A DNA stretch of 39,684 nucleotides from Oscillospiraceae bacterium. Lineage in GTDB: Bacteria; Bacillota; Clostridia; Oscillospirales; Oscillospiraceae. The stretch lies in contig CACYOR010000006.1 in assembly GCA_902775985.1 (NCBI GenBank), forward strand, positions 1 through 39,684. Reading direction: 5' to 3'. Positions 25,341 to 34,222 of the stretch are shown here, piece by piece. Position numbers and translations under genes: made by a program. The notes under the pieces were generated by a model. It worked only from the letters and a program-made list of their open reading frames with translations, was not told where the DNA came from and searched no databases. The number at the start of each line of letters is the position of its first letter. Position 1 is the first letter of the stretch.

Positions 25341-26129
25341 TCAGGTCTCTTCTTCGTCCTCTTCCTCAGTTTCCGCATCCTTTTCCGCTTTTTTTCTGCG
25401 AGTAAAGACTTTGCAGAGCAGGATACTGAGCTCATACAGAAGAAGCATGGGAATCGCAATCATGATCTGCGAGACCACGTCAGGCGGCGTAATGATGGCG
25501 GCCACCAGGAACACAACGACGATCATGACCTTGCGCGCCTTCACAAGCCATTCCGCCCGCAGAACACCCAGGATCGTCAGCACGACCGTGATCACCGGCA
25601 TTTCAAACACAATGCCGAAAATCAGGAAAACCGTCAGCAGGAAGGTAACATACTGCTGGATGCTGATGGAAGCAGACACATCCACTTCCCCCGTAAACTG
25701 GATCAGGAAACGCAGCATGAAGGGCACGCTGACCATGCGGGCAAACACGACGCCGACCACAAAGAAAGCGGTTCCGGCGACAAGGCCCGTTTTCACATAG
25801 GTGCGCTCCCTCTTTTTCAGTCCCGGACTGCAGAAAGCATACACGTGATAGGCAATCACAGGAAAGGTCACAATCAAGCTGCCCACAAAAGCCAGGGAGA
25901 AATACTCCATCAAGAGCTCTTGCGGCGCGATGTAGACGAAAACATATCCGAAATCCTGGCCCATATCGGTGAATATCGTCACCAGTTTGGGTGCAATGCC
26001 CAGGCAAGCCATAAAGCCGACCAGAAAGACAATCACGCAAATCAAAACACGATTGCGCAGTTCCTTCAGGTGACCGGATACGCTCATACTGCCGTCAGGT
26101 GAGACCTCCGGCTTTTTCTTATTCTTCAT
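25341..26129 (-). CDS. tatC: Twin-arginine translocase subunit TatC
   Basis: This 262-residue protein has six membrane segments and the TatC signatures: SVSGHLKELRNRV near the N terminus, PQELLMEYFSLAF, FCSPGLKKRERTYV, and FEMPVITVVLTILGV. It receives twin-arginine signal peptides and forms the receptor core. The C-terminal tail is strongly acidic. The ATG at 26127-26129 overlaps the end of tatA by 11 bases; an ATG 14 codons in is an alternative. No twin-arginine signal peptide was seen in this window's exported proteins. Confidence 0.96.
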   Translation of the reverse strand: MKNKKKPEVSPDGSMSVSGHLKELRNRVLICVIVFLVGFMACLGIAPKLVTIFTDMGQDFGYVFVYIAPQELLMEYFSLAFVGSLIVTFPVIAYHVYAFCSPGLKKRERTYVKTGLVAGTAFFVVGVVFARMVSVPFMLRFLIQFTGEVDVSASISIQQYVTFLLTVFLIFGIVFEMPVITVVLTILGVLRAEWLVKARKVMIVVVFLVAAIITPPDVVSQIMIAIPMLLLYELSILLCKVFTRRKKAEKDAETEEEDEEET

Positions 26130-26346
26130 CCGCCTCTTCGTCGGCTTCTACCTTTGCTGCGGCTTTCTTGGCCTTTTTCTTCGGCTTTGGAGCATCCTCT
26201 ACCACTTCTTCAGGTTCTTCCATGCCCTCTTTGAAGCCCTTCACGCTCTTGCCGAACATCTTGGTCAGTTTGGGGATCTGCGTGGGTCCAAAGATAATAA
26301 TCACAATAACAAGGACTATCAGCAGCTGCTGTACGCCAACTCTCAT
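26119..26346 (-). CDS. tatA: Twin-arginine translocase pore subunit TatA
   Basis: This 75-residue protein has the short N-terminal membrane helix (about 4-19), the FGPTQIPKLTKMFGKSVKGFKEG hinge and amphipathic helix, and a Lys/Ala then Asp/Glu-rich tail. This is the classic TatA layout. AAAGGAGG lies eight bases before the ATG. It is the middle gene of the operon and overlaps tatC by 11 bases. Confidence 0.95.
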   Translation of the reverse strand: MRVGVQQLLIVLVIVIIIFGPTQIPKLTKMFGKSVKGFKEGMEEPEEVVEDAPKPKKKAKKAAAKVEADEEADEE

Positions 26347-26360
26347 TCGTATTTCCTCCT

Positions 26361-26816
26361 TTAAACAGTTACGGGTTCTTCGCTTTTATCTTCCGTGGCC
26401 TCCGGCTTTTCTTCGGCCACTTCGGTTACAGAAGTTTCGCTTGTCTCGGGAACGCTCTCTTCCGTGGGAGTTTCTTCCTCTGCATTGCTCCCGTTTTTTT
26501 CCTCTTCCTTCTTCGCCGCGGATTTCTTTTCCGGTTTCCCGATGCTTTTGATATCTTTGTTGACATCATTCATGTCTTTTTTGATCGACTTGCCCAGATC
26601 TTCCAGCGGCTCAATCGCTTCCCGCAGAGGCTTTTGCGCTTCTTCCAGCGGTTCAATGACGCTTTCGCGTACGTCCTTGGTCATATCGCTGGACACTTTT
26701 TTGAACTCTTTCAAGGCCGCGCCGAGTTTTTTCGCATAATACGGCAATTTATCCGGCCCAATGACCAACAGCGCAACAATGAAGATGACAATTAATTCGG
26801 TAGCGCCGATTTTCAT
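26361..26816 (-). CDS. TatA/TatB-like translocase subunit with long acidic tail
   Basis: This 151-residue protein begins like TatA/B with a membrane helix (about 5-20), the hinge VIGPDKLPYYAKKLG and an amphipathic helix. A helical stretch with repeated EPLEEAQKP/EPLEDLGKS-type units (about 54-76) follows, then a long Glu/Lys/Thr/Ser-rich, probably disordered tail. The hinge (GPDKLP) and length resemble TatB, so the operon may be a three-component TatBAC system rather than the minimal TatAC of many Gram-positives. AAGGAGG precedes the ATG and a consensus promoter lies upstream. Confidence 0.88.
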   Translation of the reverse strand: MKIGATELIVIFIVALLVIGPDKLPYYAKKLGAALKEFKKVSSDMTKDVRESVIEPLEEAQKPLREAIEPLEDLGKSIKKDMNDVNKDIKSIGKPEKKSAAKKEEEKNGSNAEEETPTEESVPETSETSVTEVAEEKPEATEDKSEEPVTV

Positions 26817-26854
26817 GCTTCCGTCGCCTCCTTCAGCGAACCATGTTTGACAGA

Positions 26855-26883
26855 ATTATATTTTATTTTCCGGATGAAGTCAA
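26855..26883 (-). promoter_or_regulatory. Sigma-A promoter of the Tat operon
   Basis: On the reverse strand TTGACT (26878-26883), 17 bases and a perfect TATAAT (26855-26860), followed by a leader of about 30 bases with AAGGAGG. Confidence 0.85.
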
Positions 26884-26909
26884 CACCTGCTTGTCGTTTG
26901 AGCAAAAAA

Positions 26910-27974
26910 TTAACGAATGATCCGAATCTCGCTATCGGAGCTCACCGTTCCCTCCAGGCCGGCTGTCACATAGAGATTGCCGTCATTGTCGATCAGCACG
27001 GCATCAAAAGCGTCTCTGTGCTCCCGCCAAAAATTGGATGCTTTTTCCAGGCCCATAATATACAGCGCGGTGGAGAGGCCGTCGCCCAGCATACCGTTAT
27101 CCGTGACAATACTGACCGAACTGAGGCCGCTCTCCGCCGGATAGCCGGTGGCCGGATCAATAATATGCCGGTACGTGACGCCGCTCGCCTCATCCACAAA
27201 ATATCGCTCATAGCCGCCGGAGGTAATCACCGCCTTGTCCACGATCTGAATAATGGCCGATAGGCCAAACTCTGGATTAAAAGGGTCTTTGACGCCAATT
27301 CGCCAGGCACTCCCGTCCGGCTTTGTCCCCAGGCACTGCATATTTCCGCCGAGAGATACGATAGCGGATTGCACCCCGTAGGATTTGAAAATCTCCATCA
27401 GTTTCTGAGAGGTATAGCCCTTCGCAATACCGCCCAGATCTATCGCCTGGCCCACATCCAGCGTCACCGCTCCGCTTACATCGTCCAGCGTGACGCGATC
27501 TGCGCCGATTCTCTTCAAAGTTTCGCTCAATTCCTCATTTGTAGGTACATGGTAGTCCTTCGAGACAAAGCCCCAGAGCTCCATCAGCGGGTAGACTGTC
27601 AAATCGAATGCACCGTCCGTCTCCTCATAGAGGTCCAGCGCTCCGCGGATCATCTCGGCCGTCTCCGGAGATACTGTGCCGCTCCCCTGCTGGTTCACCA
27701 TGGAGATCTCACTCTTTTCCAGTCCGATGCTCAGCATGTCGTTCAAGCGCTCGATCTCTTCTTTGGCTGCCTTAAGTGCCGCATCCCGGTTGGAGCCGAA
27801 AGCCCGGAGCTCCATAAAAGTGTCCATGCTGTCAACATAGACCGTGCTGGATTCCCCCGCCTGCGGATCGGCTGTCGCTTCAGCCCTCTCCGTTTGACTG
27901 CCGCAGGCACAAAACGAGAAAACAAGCAGCAGGCAAATCAAGAAAGAGAGATTTCGTTTCAGATAACTATACAT
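26910..27974 (-). CDS. apbE: FAD:protein FMN transferase (ApbE lipoprotein)
   Basis: This 354-residue protein has a lipoprotein-type signal (NLSFLICLLLVFSFCAC, acceptor C24) and an ApbE domain. Visible motifs: MDTFMELRAFG, YEETDGAFDLTVYPL, DLGGIAKGY, SLGGNMQCLG, ITSGGYERYF and the HIIDPATGYPA metal/flavin motif. ApbE attaches FMN to threonine in extracytoplasmic flavoproteins such as RnfG/D, NqrB/C and FMN_bind proteins; none is encoded here. AGAAGGA lies about 11 bases before the chosen ATG; the longer reading runs into the upstream gene. It lies 44 bases after the phosphoesterase, likely in the same transcript. Confidence 0.93.
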   Translation of the reverse strand: MYSYLKRNLSFLICLLLVFSFCACGSQTERAEATADPQAGESSTVYVDSMDTFMELRAFGSNRDAALKAAKEEIERLNDMLSIGLEKSEISMVNQQGSGTVSPETAEMIRGALDLYEETDGAFDLTVYPLMELWGFVSKDYHVPTNEELSETLKRIGADRVTLDDVSGAVTLDVGQAIDLGGIAKGYTSQKLMEIFKSYGVQSAIVSLGGNMQCLGTKPDGSAWRIGVKDPFNPEFGLSAIIQIVDKAVITSGGYERYFVDEASGVTYRHIIDPATGYPAESGLSSVSIVTDNGMLGDGLSTALYIMGLEKASNFWREHRDAFDAVLIDNDGNLYVTAGLEGTVSSDSEIRIIR

Positions 27975-28018
27975 GGTTTTTTGTTTCCTTCTCTGTCCGT
28001 AATGCTTTATGATACGAT

Positions 28019-29185
28019 TCAATCCCAACGCAGCTGCAGCCGGTTCCCGGGAAGCCATGTCTGATTCAGCGTCCACGACATCCACGGTCCGTAATTCGTA
28101 TCGGCAAACACCCGCATGAACGCTTCATAGCCCGGATCAGCCAGGATCTGTGCCTGGACGTCCGCAAGGCTTCCCTCGCCAAAGTGAATCATAAAAAGGG
28201 AAAACAAACGCGCCGCATCTAAACGATCCTTCTGGCTGAACTGATGACTTGGGTCAATACGATCAACGACCGCAATTCGATCCCACTGCTCCTCTCGTTC
28301 CTTTTGCAGAACGCCGGAGAGCTCCTTCGATGCATTTGAGAAATCAAGCGGAATCGTTCGATAGTCAAGTTCGCTTTCCCCGATGGAAAGTGAACCGATC
28401 TGATGGGGATAGCTGACCGGCATGGCCGAGACGATCTCATAGAGTTTGCCGTCTGTCAGAACCTCCTGAGAATGTCGATGACCGGAGAGGCAGAGAAGTA
28501 CGCCTGACTCCCCAAGGAGGGCAGCCAAATCAGAATTGCGGATCAGGTAACTGCTGTCCTCCGCTTCCACGCCGCCGGGCAGCACCGTGTGATGGGACAG
28601 AAACAGAACTTTCTCTCCCGCCTCCCGGGCCGCTATAAGTTGTTGCTGCAGCCAGGTCATGGTGACCGGCGAAAACCAGCCGTACCGTCCGCCGGTCGTT
28701 GAGCTGTCGTCCATTGCCAAAACCCGAAAGGGACCAATATGGAGCATATAGCTCAGGGAAGCTTTATCCTTTTCCTCCGGATCACAGAGGAAGCCATAGG
28801 CTTCCGCGTAGCCCTCTGCGTCGCTCAAATCGAAATCGTGATTTCCAGGCACAGCAATCACCGGTACCCCTGCTTCACGAATCCGTCGAAGGATATCGGT
28901 CAGGGCCCGGACATCGGAAGCCCGGCCGCTGTTGCAGTTGTCGCCGCAGAGAATCAGGGCGTCCGGACGCACTTTGATCACCTGCTCGGCCAGCACTTCC
29001 ACTATATTCTCGATCTGATCCATCAAAGGGTAAATGCTGGATTCCGACTGCAGCGTAAAATGGAGATCGGATGTGACCAAGATGCGGGTTTCATTACCTG
29101 CCCGATCCCCCGCATGCGCCTGTCTTCCGCCAGGAGAAAGAACAAGCACACAAGCTAGAACCACACTGAAAACGCGTTTAAGCAT
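28019..29185 (-). CDS. Secreted calcineurin-like metallophosphoesterase
   Basis: This 388-residue protein starts with a signal peptide (about 1-25, ending AHA) and carries all metallophosphoesterase motifs: DLH (40-42), GDNCNSG (81-87), GNHD (114-117), LSHH and GHRHSQ. These residues bind two metal ions such as Fe or Mn. A C-terminal part (about 280-388) is helical and not recognised. Substrate is unknown; candidates are extracellular nucleotides or phosphodiesters. Its ATG overlaps the helicase stop by eight bases with GGAG seven bases upstream, so it is translated from the helicase mRNA, an unexpected link for an exported enzyme. Confidence 0.88.
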   Translation of the reverse strand: MLKRVFSVVLACVLVLSPGGRQAHAGDRAGNETRILVTSDLHFTLQSESSIYPLMDQIENIVEVLAEQVIKVRPDALILCGDNCNSGRASDVRALTDILRRIREAGVPVIAVPGNHDFDLSDAEGYAEAYGFLCDPEEKDKASLSYMLHIGPFRVLAMDDSSTTGGRYGWFSPVTMTWLQQQLIAAREAGEKVLFLSHHTVLPGGVEAEDSSYLIRNSDLAALLGESGVLLCLSGHRHSQEVLTDGKLYEIVSAMPVSYPHQIGSLSIGESELDYRTIPLDFSNASKELSGVLQKEREEQWDRIAVVDRIDPSHQFSQKDRLDAARLFSLFMIHFGEGSLADVQAQILADPGYEAFMRVFADTNYGPWMSWTLNQTWLPGNRLQLRWD

Positions 29186-31421
29186 TTTGGCGCTCCTGCT
29201 TCCACTCGAGGATTCTCTTCTTCATTCCGTCAAGATCCAGAACGCCATAGGCAAAGCCTTTCTTTACCAGCTCCTCTGGCAGATACTCATCGTATTTATC
29301 AAACACCGGCAGTTCCTTCGGATAGACCAGCTCCATAGGATCCAATGGCTTCTCAATTTCTTCAAACAGCACCTGATAAAAGCTCTCTTCATCCGCTTTC
29401 ATGGTGAACTGAATGAAGAATGGGCGGGCGGAATCCAGATTGCGCAAACCAAGGCGCTCCGCACAGCGCAGGCGCAGGAAACGCTCCAAAGCCAGGAAGG
29501 CATAGCTCCCAAGCCAGGGCAGCAGACACCACATGTTTCCGCCCAGATTGATCAGGTTTCTGTCCGCCGCGCCGGACGCAGCGGCGGTATAGCGGGATTG
29601 CTCCAGCCGGGCAACCGCGTTTTTCATCAAATACGGATAGCTCTTTTCTTCGCGCAGCACCTGGCGCATCCGTTCCAGAACCCTGGTATGCAGATCTCCT
29701 GGACATTCACCAAAATAGGCAGGTACCGAACCCTTGACCTGTTCGCAGTATACCAGATGCCGCTTGTGATCGATATCCAATACCCGCCAGACCGCGCCGG
29801 CAATGGCAAGTTTTTCACCCAGCGGCGGCGGAGATACGATCGTCCCCAGCTCCTGTGAATCGTTCCGCACGGTGTATTCCTCATTTTCCTGGAACACCCC
29901 ATAGAACTTGAAGGAATTGACAATGCGCTCACCCGTCAAGCCCAGGATCAAGCCGCCCTGCTCGGTCTCCTGAATATGATCATTCGCCACAAGATAGCGC
30001 AGCAGGCAGCGATAATCCTCCTGGCTGATACGATGGAAGAAATGCAGCGATAGGACACGATCCGCCAATGCACGGGGCGACATCTCCCCACAGGAGGCCA
30101 GGGTCGCCATGGTCTGATGATAGAGAAGACTGAACGGCAGCCGGTCCAGCCTGGGCGGTTCCACCCAGCGCTCTTCCAGATAGAGCTGCACCAGAGCGAT
30201 TCCCTGCAGCAGCTTCCAGGGAATCGTGGCGGGAAGCATGGCGCGCACTTCTGGCTCGTCCTCCCGCATGACAAACCACATTTCCGGTGGAAGCTGTCGC
30301 CGTCCGGTGCGGCCCATCCGCTGCAGGAAAGAGGATACCGTCCAGGGCGCATCGATCTGAAATGCACGCTCCAGGCGGCCGATATCGATTCCCAGTTCCA
30401 AGGTTGCGGTTGTGACAGTGGTCATGTACTGAGAATCGTCTTTCATGATCCCCTCCGCCGTCTCCCGATAGGAGGCGGAGAGATTGCCGTGATGGATCAG
30501 GAAGCGATCCCGCTCGTGTTTGATCTCACAGTAGCGGCGAAGCGTCGTGGTGACCGCTTCGCACTCTTCCCGGGAGTTGACAAAGACAAGGCATTTTTTT
30601 CCCCGCGTATGTTCGAAAATATATCCGATACCGGGATCGGCCAGCAAAGGTGCCTCATCCGTCTTTTCATCCAGCGCCGGCATGCCCTGTACTTCCGGGT
30701 GGTCCTCCCCTGCCTGACTGTTGCGGATATAAAAATGCTCCATGGATAAACGCCATTTGCTCCCCTTCGCCTCGATCTTCGGGATCAGCGTCTGACGCCC
30801 GGTTCCCAGGGACAGGAATTCCCCGGTTCGTTCCGGATCGCCCATGGTGGCCGAAAGCCCGATACGCCGCGGATTGACACCGGCGAGACGGGAAAGGCGC
30901 TCGATCAGGCAGAGCGTCTGTCCGCCGCGATCCCCGCGCAGCAGTGAGTGAACCTCATCGATCACGACAAAGCGCAGATCGTGAAAAAGCTTCGGAATCG
31001 CCGCGTGCTTGTGCAGCAGCAGCGCCTCCAGAGATTCGGGCGTGATCTGCAATATACCGCTGGGATGCTTCATGAGCCGCTCTTTATGGCTCTGGGCCAC
31101 ATCCCCATGCCAGTGCCAAACCGGAATGTCCGCCTCCTCACAGAGATCGTTCAGGCGTAAGAATTGGTCGTTAATCAGCGCCTTCAGCGGACCGATATAG
31201 ATACAGCCCACGGAGCTGGGTGGGTCCTCCGAAAAGAGTGTAATGATCGGAAAGAAGGCGGCCTCTGTCTTGCCCGAGGCGGTAGATGCGGTCAGCAGCA
31301 GGTTCTCATCGGTATTAAAAATCACATCTGCCGCCGCAACCTGGATCGCACGCAGGTTCTCCCAGCCGTTGCGATAGATATAGTCCTGCACAAACGGTGC
31401 GTAACGATCAAAGGCGCTCAT
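29178..31421 (-). CDS. Lhr/BrxH-like DEAD/DEAH-box helicase
   Basis: This 747-residue superfamily 2 helicase has RecA domain 1 with motif I ASTASGKTE (45-53), motif Ia GPLKALINDQF, motif II DEVH (155-158) and motif III SAT (190-192). RecA domain 2 carries TATLELGIDIG (338-348) and motif VI QRMGRTGRR (367-375). A long C-terminal region follows (380-747), rich in aromatic and basic residues, as in Lhr-type enzymes. Closest relatives by character are the BrxH-II helicases that accompany BrxD ATPases. It presumably translocates on and unwinds DNA or DNA/RNA hybrids. Its ATG overlaps the ATPase stop by four bases. Confidence 0.88.
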   Translation of the reverse strand: MSAFDRYAPFVQDYIYRNGWENLRAIQVAAADVIFNTDENLLLTASTASGKTEAAFFPIITLFSEDPPSSVGCIYIGPLKALINDQFLRLNDLCEEADIPVWHWHGDVAQSHKERLMKHPSGILQITPESLEALLLHKHAAIPKLFHDLRFVVIDEVHSLLRGDRGGQTLCLIERLSRLAGVNPRRIGLSATMGDPERTGEFLSLGTGRQTLIPKIEAKGSKWRLSMEHFYIRNSQAGEDHPEVQGMPALDEKTDEAPLLADPGIGYIFEHTRGKKCLVFVNSREECEAVTTTLRRYCEIKHERDRFLIHHGNLSASYRETAEGIMKDDSQYMTTVTTATLELGIDIGRLERAFQIDAPWTVSSFLQRMGRTGRRQLPPEMWFVMREDEPEVRAMLPATIPWKLLQGIALVQLYLEERWVEPPRLDRLPFSLLYHQTMATLASCGEMSPRALADRVLSLHFFHRISQEDYRCLLRYLVANDHIQETEQGGLILGLTGERIVNSFKFYGVFQENEEYTVRNDSQELGTIVSPPPLGEKLAIAGAVWRVLDIDHKRHLVYCEQVKGSVPAYFGECPGDLHTRVLERMRQVLREEKSYPYLMKNAVARLEQSRYTAAASGAADRNLINLGGNMWCLLPWLGSYAFLALERFLRLRCAERLGLRNLDSARPFFIQFTMKADEESFYQVLFEEIEKPLDPMELVYPKELPVFDKYDEYLPEELVKKGFAYGVLDLDGMKKRILEWKQERQNA

Positions 31422-32731
31422 AACGTAAACTCCGCAAATTCTTCCCCGGTCTCCTCTTCCTTAACGACGTTCTGCGCATAGGTAAAGCTGTTCGAGCCCA
31501 GCAGTTCCCGAACAGAAAGCTGCGGATTCTGATAGATGATATCCAGCACTTCGATGAAATCCCGGATCACTTCGCGCGGCGTGATGTGGGTATCCGCTCC
31601 AATCCGGCCGAATTCAATCTGAATAAACTCTACCATATCCTGCTGTGTCAGGATCTGCGGATACTCATAAAGCGTCGCGTGGATATCCGCGAGTTTCTCG
31701 GTCAAGATCAGCAGTTCTTCATAGGTCAGTGGCTGCAGGCGGATCACTGGGGAGAGCAAATCCTGATACTCGCCGGAAAAATGTCCCTCTGCCAGACGGG
31801 AGCGCAGCGCCTCATAGCTGTACACGCCGCGCCGCGGGTCCTCCATACATTGGGGTGTACCGCACAGGATCATACCCAGGTAATGGGCTTTGCCCTGCAT
31901 GGCGTCGTTATACATGGTCAGGATCTTTTCATAGTTATACTGCCGGGTGATGGCGTTGGGAATCTTGTAGATATTGACAAGCTCGTCGATCAGGATCAGC
32001 AATCCCGCATAGCCGGCCTGTTTCAAGAAAAACGCGAACAGCTTCAGGTACTCATACCAGTCGTCATCGGTAATGATGATATTGACGCCCAGCTCCTGCC
32101 GAGCCTCTGTTTTGGTGTTGTATTCTCCACGGAACCATTTGACCACCTTTGCTTTAAACAGGTCGTCACCGTTGACATAGGCCTCATAATAGAGCGTCAA
32201 AAGCCGTGCAAAGTCAAAGCCGTGCACCATCTCGTTCAAAGAAAACACGACCGCCGCGATCTTCTTTTCCACCAGTTCAGACAAGCGCTCATCCTGTAAG
32301 GTCAGGCCGCTCTCTTCCAAAACCGTCTGCTGTACCTGACTGATCCAGCGATCCAGGATCAGTGTCAGCGCACCGCCTTCCGGCTTTGTTTTTGTGGACA
32401 TGTTTCGGATCAGTTCCTTATACGTGGCCAGGCCCTGACCGTGTGTGCCCTGCAGCCGACGTTCCGGCGAAAGATCGGCGTCCACGACGACAAAGTTCTT
32501 CGCCATGACATAGTTGCGGATCGTCTGCAGCAGGAAGCTTTTACCGCTTCCGTAACGGCCGACGATAAAGCGAAAAGAGGCCCCGCCGTCGGCGATCATA
32601 TCCACATCGTGCAACAGCGCATCGATCTCCCGCTTGCGGCCCACCGTGATATATGGCAGACCCACGCGCGGTACCACACCGCCTTTCAGCGAGCTGATCA
32701 AGGTCTGTGCAATTCGTTTCGGGATTTTCAT
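31418..32731 (-). CDS. BrxD-like P-loop ATPase (DUF2791)
   Basis: This 437-residue ATPase matches the DUF2791/BREX ATP-binding family (PF10923) by eye. Visible features: an N-terminal RxxE segment (GRKREIDALLHDV), Walker A GRYGSGKS (58-65), the VVVDADLSPERRL strand (about 81-93), Walker B LLILIDE (244-250), and YNYEKILTMYNDAMQG with a C-terminal winged-helix-like end. BrxD proteins work with BrxH helicases in some BREX types and in related conflict systems. Here it sits between a TerB_N-type protein and the helicase, with four-base overlaps on both sides, so the three products are very likely made together as one complex. Confidence 0.87.
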   Translation of the reverse strand: MKIPKRIAQTLISSLKGGVVPRVGLPYITVGRKREIDALLHDVDMIADGGASFRFIVGRYGSGKSFLLQTIRNYVMAKNFVVVDADLSPERRLQGTHGQGLATYKELIRNMSTKTKPEGGALTLILDRWISQVQQTVLEESGLTLQDERLSELVEKKIAAVVFSLNEMVHGFDFARLLTLYYEAYVNGDDLFKAKVVKWFRGEYNTKTEARQELGVNIIITDDDWYEYLKLFAFFLKQAGYAGLLILIDELVNIYKIPNAITRQYNYEKILTMYNDAMQGKAHYLGMILCGTPQCMEDPRRGVYSYEALRSRLAEGHFSGEYQDLLSPVIRLQPLTYEELLILTEKLADIHATLYEYPQILTQQDMVEFIQIEFGRIGADTHITPREVIRDFIEVLDIIYQNPQLSVRELLGSNSFTYAQNVVKEEETGEEFAEFTL

Positions 32732-34170
32732 AGTTTCAGTATCTCTTTCAGTTCATCGCGATAATCTTCGATCACGTCCGGTGTGTCATCCAGGACCGTA
32801 TCGCCAAACACATCAAACAGTTTTTCGTTGATGCCGTCCAACAGTACCGAGAGCATTAGTCCCTTTTCTCGAATCCATTGGACGCTCTCCCCGCGCAGCA
32901 GGCAGCAGAGGAAACGATGTTCGTCCTCCGTCAGGTCAAAGCCTTCAAGAGAGGCAGGTCCCGCTGTTTCTACCTCTGGCTGCGGCTCCTCTTCTGTCTC
33001 CTCATCCACGATCAGTTTTTCCCGGGTAATCACAGAATCGGAGCGAATGCCGGAGAGCTTGCTGTAATCAATATGGACCTGCCGCGCTTCTTCCTTTTGT
33101 TTTTTCTGTTTATAAGCCGCAATTTCTTCCCGGATGATCTGCAGGATCCATTTGGTGCTCAGGCCGGCTTGAACGCTCGAATCGTATCCCAGCTCTTCTC
33201 GCAGGAGAGAATCGATGGTCCGGAGCAGATCACCCATTTTTTTGCTACGCGCTGTCACGGTATCCGGCTGGCGGACGCTCCATTTTTCCAGATGACAGTG
33301 GTAGCTCCGCAAGCTGTCCACAACATAATCCTTGTCCCGTTTCTCCGGTCTTCCGAGAAACACGGCAGAATGAAACAACTCTATGGGCCGGCAGGTGATC
33401 GGCCCGAAGAAGTCATCCGTCAGGCTCTGTTTGCGGTGCTTCCCGTAATACTCCCCCATCCTCTGCCAGACAGAGGCGGTAACATCTGCCAATGCATCCC
33501 GATCTTTTGCGTACAGCCGGGAACGCTCCAGCCGATAGGACGACAGTTCCATTGCCGCTTCCAGGATGTTTTCTGCTGTTCTCCCCTCGGGTGTTATCAA
33601 GATGTTCAGCTGCTCATCAAAGCGGCATTCGCTCCTGCCGGAGAGCAGGACCGGATCCAAACCGTAATAAACCACGTAATCCCATAACCACTGATTCGCG
33701 TAATACCTTATCTTTTTATCCAGTTCTCCATAGGCTTCCGCAAAAGCTTTAAGTGTTTCATAACCGTCGATCGGATCGGTCACTCCGATCTGGTTCAAGA
33801 GTTCGTATATATAGAGGAAAGCAAAGGACAGGCTGGTTTTATTCTTCTCTCCGCGCCGCCACGCGCTTCTCCAGCTGAAATAGCCCCGAAGTTCCCTGTC
33901 TGTAAACGACTGATATGTGGGGAAATAGCGGATCACATCCCGATCATAGGAATACTCATCGGTATATGCCGCCATCAATCGTCCCTGACGGACAAAGATT
34001 TCTTCTCTTGAGAGACAGCGAGAATCCGGAGCCTGCTCGATCGCCCGCATGGCTCTGATTTCCTCCGGGATCTGCTCTTTGGGGGCATTTTCGCGAGGAA
34101 GGATCTGCTCATCCCGATAGACCTGGCTATAAAACCAGGCCGCCGCGATCTTTTTTCGGTTGGGCTCCAT
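32728..34170 (-). CDS. TerB_N / TerB_C-domain protein
   Basis: This 480-residue protein matches the TerB N-terminal family (PF13208). Features seen: a block at about 80-215 with PTYQSFTDRELRGYFSWR, RRGE and TSLSFAFLYIYELLNQIGV, plus a C-terminal part (about 400-480) with DLTEDEHRFLCCLL and a leucine-rich helix consistent with TerB_C. Tellurite-resistance-type TerB domains occur in metal-linked stress and phage-defence gene clusters. Such proteins are reported in neighbourhoods with DUF2791 ATPases and helicases. It has no membrane segment. I use the ATG at 34170, nine bases after AGAGGAA, over a GTG three codons earlier. Its own promoter is at 34194-34222. Confidence 0.8.
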   Translation of the reverse strand: MEPNRKKIAAAWFYSQVYRDEQILPRENAPKEQIPEEIRAMRAIEQAPDSRCLSREEIFVRQGRLMAAYTDEYSYDRDVIRYFPTYQSFTDRELRGYFSWRSAWRRGEKNKTSLSFAFLYIYELLNQIGVTDPIDGYETLKAFAEAYGELDKKIRYYANQWLWDYVVYYGLDPVLLSGRSECRFDEQLNILITPEGRTAENILEAAMELSSYRLERSRLYAKDRDALADVTASVWQRMGEYYGKHRKQSLTDDFFGPITCRPIELFHSAVFLGRPEKRDKDYVVDSLRSYHCHLEKWSVRQPDTVTARSKKMGDLLRTIDSLLREELGYDSSVQAGLSTKWILQIIREEIAAYKQKKQKEEARQVHIDYSKLSGIRSDSVITREKLIVDEETEEEPQPEVETAGPASLEGFDLTEDEHRFLCCLLRGESVQWIREKGLMLSVLLDGINEKLFDVFGDTVLDDTPDVIEDYRDELKEILKL

Positions 34171-34193
34171 GCTTCTCACTTCCTCTTTTTGAT

Positions 34194-34222
34194 ATTATAC
34201 CGATACAGGCCGCAAATGGCAA
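34194..34222 (-). promoter_or_regulatory. Promoter of the TerB-ATPase-helicase module
   Basis: On the reverse strand TTGCCA (34217-34222), 17 bases and a perfect TATAAT (34194-34199). It would start transcription near 34187, a leader of about 17 bases. No regulator site was recognised. Confidence 0.78.

Noticed and set aside
28019..34222. Complete BREX locus
   Set aside because: Only a BrxD-like ATPase and a BrxH-like helicase are present; PglX methylase, PglZ, BrxA, BrxB and BrxC are not in the window.
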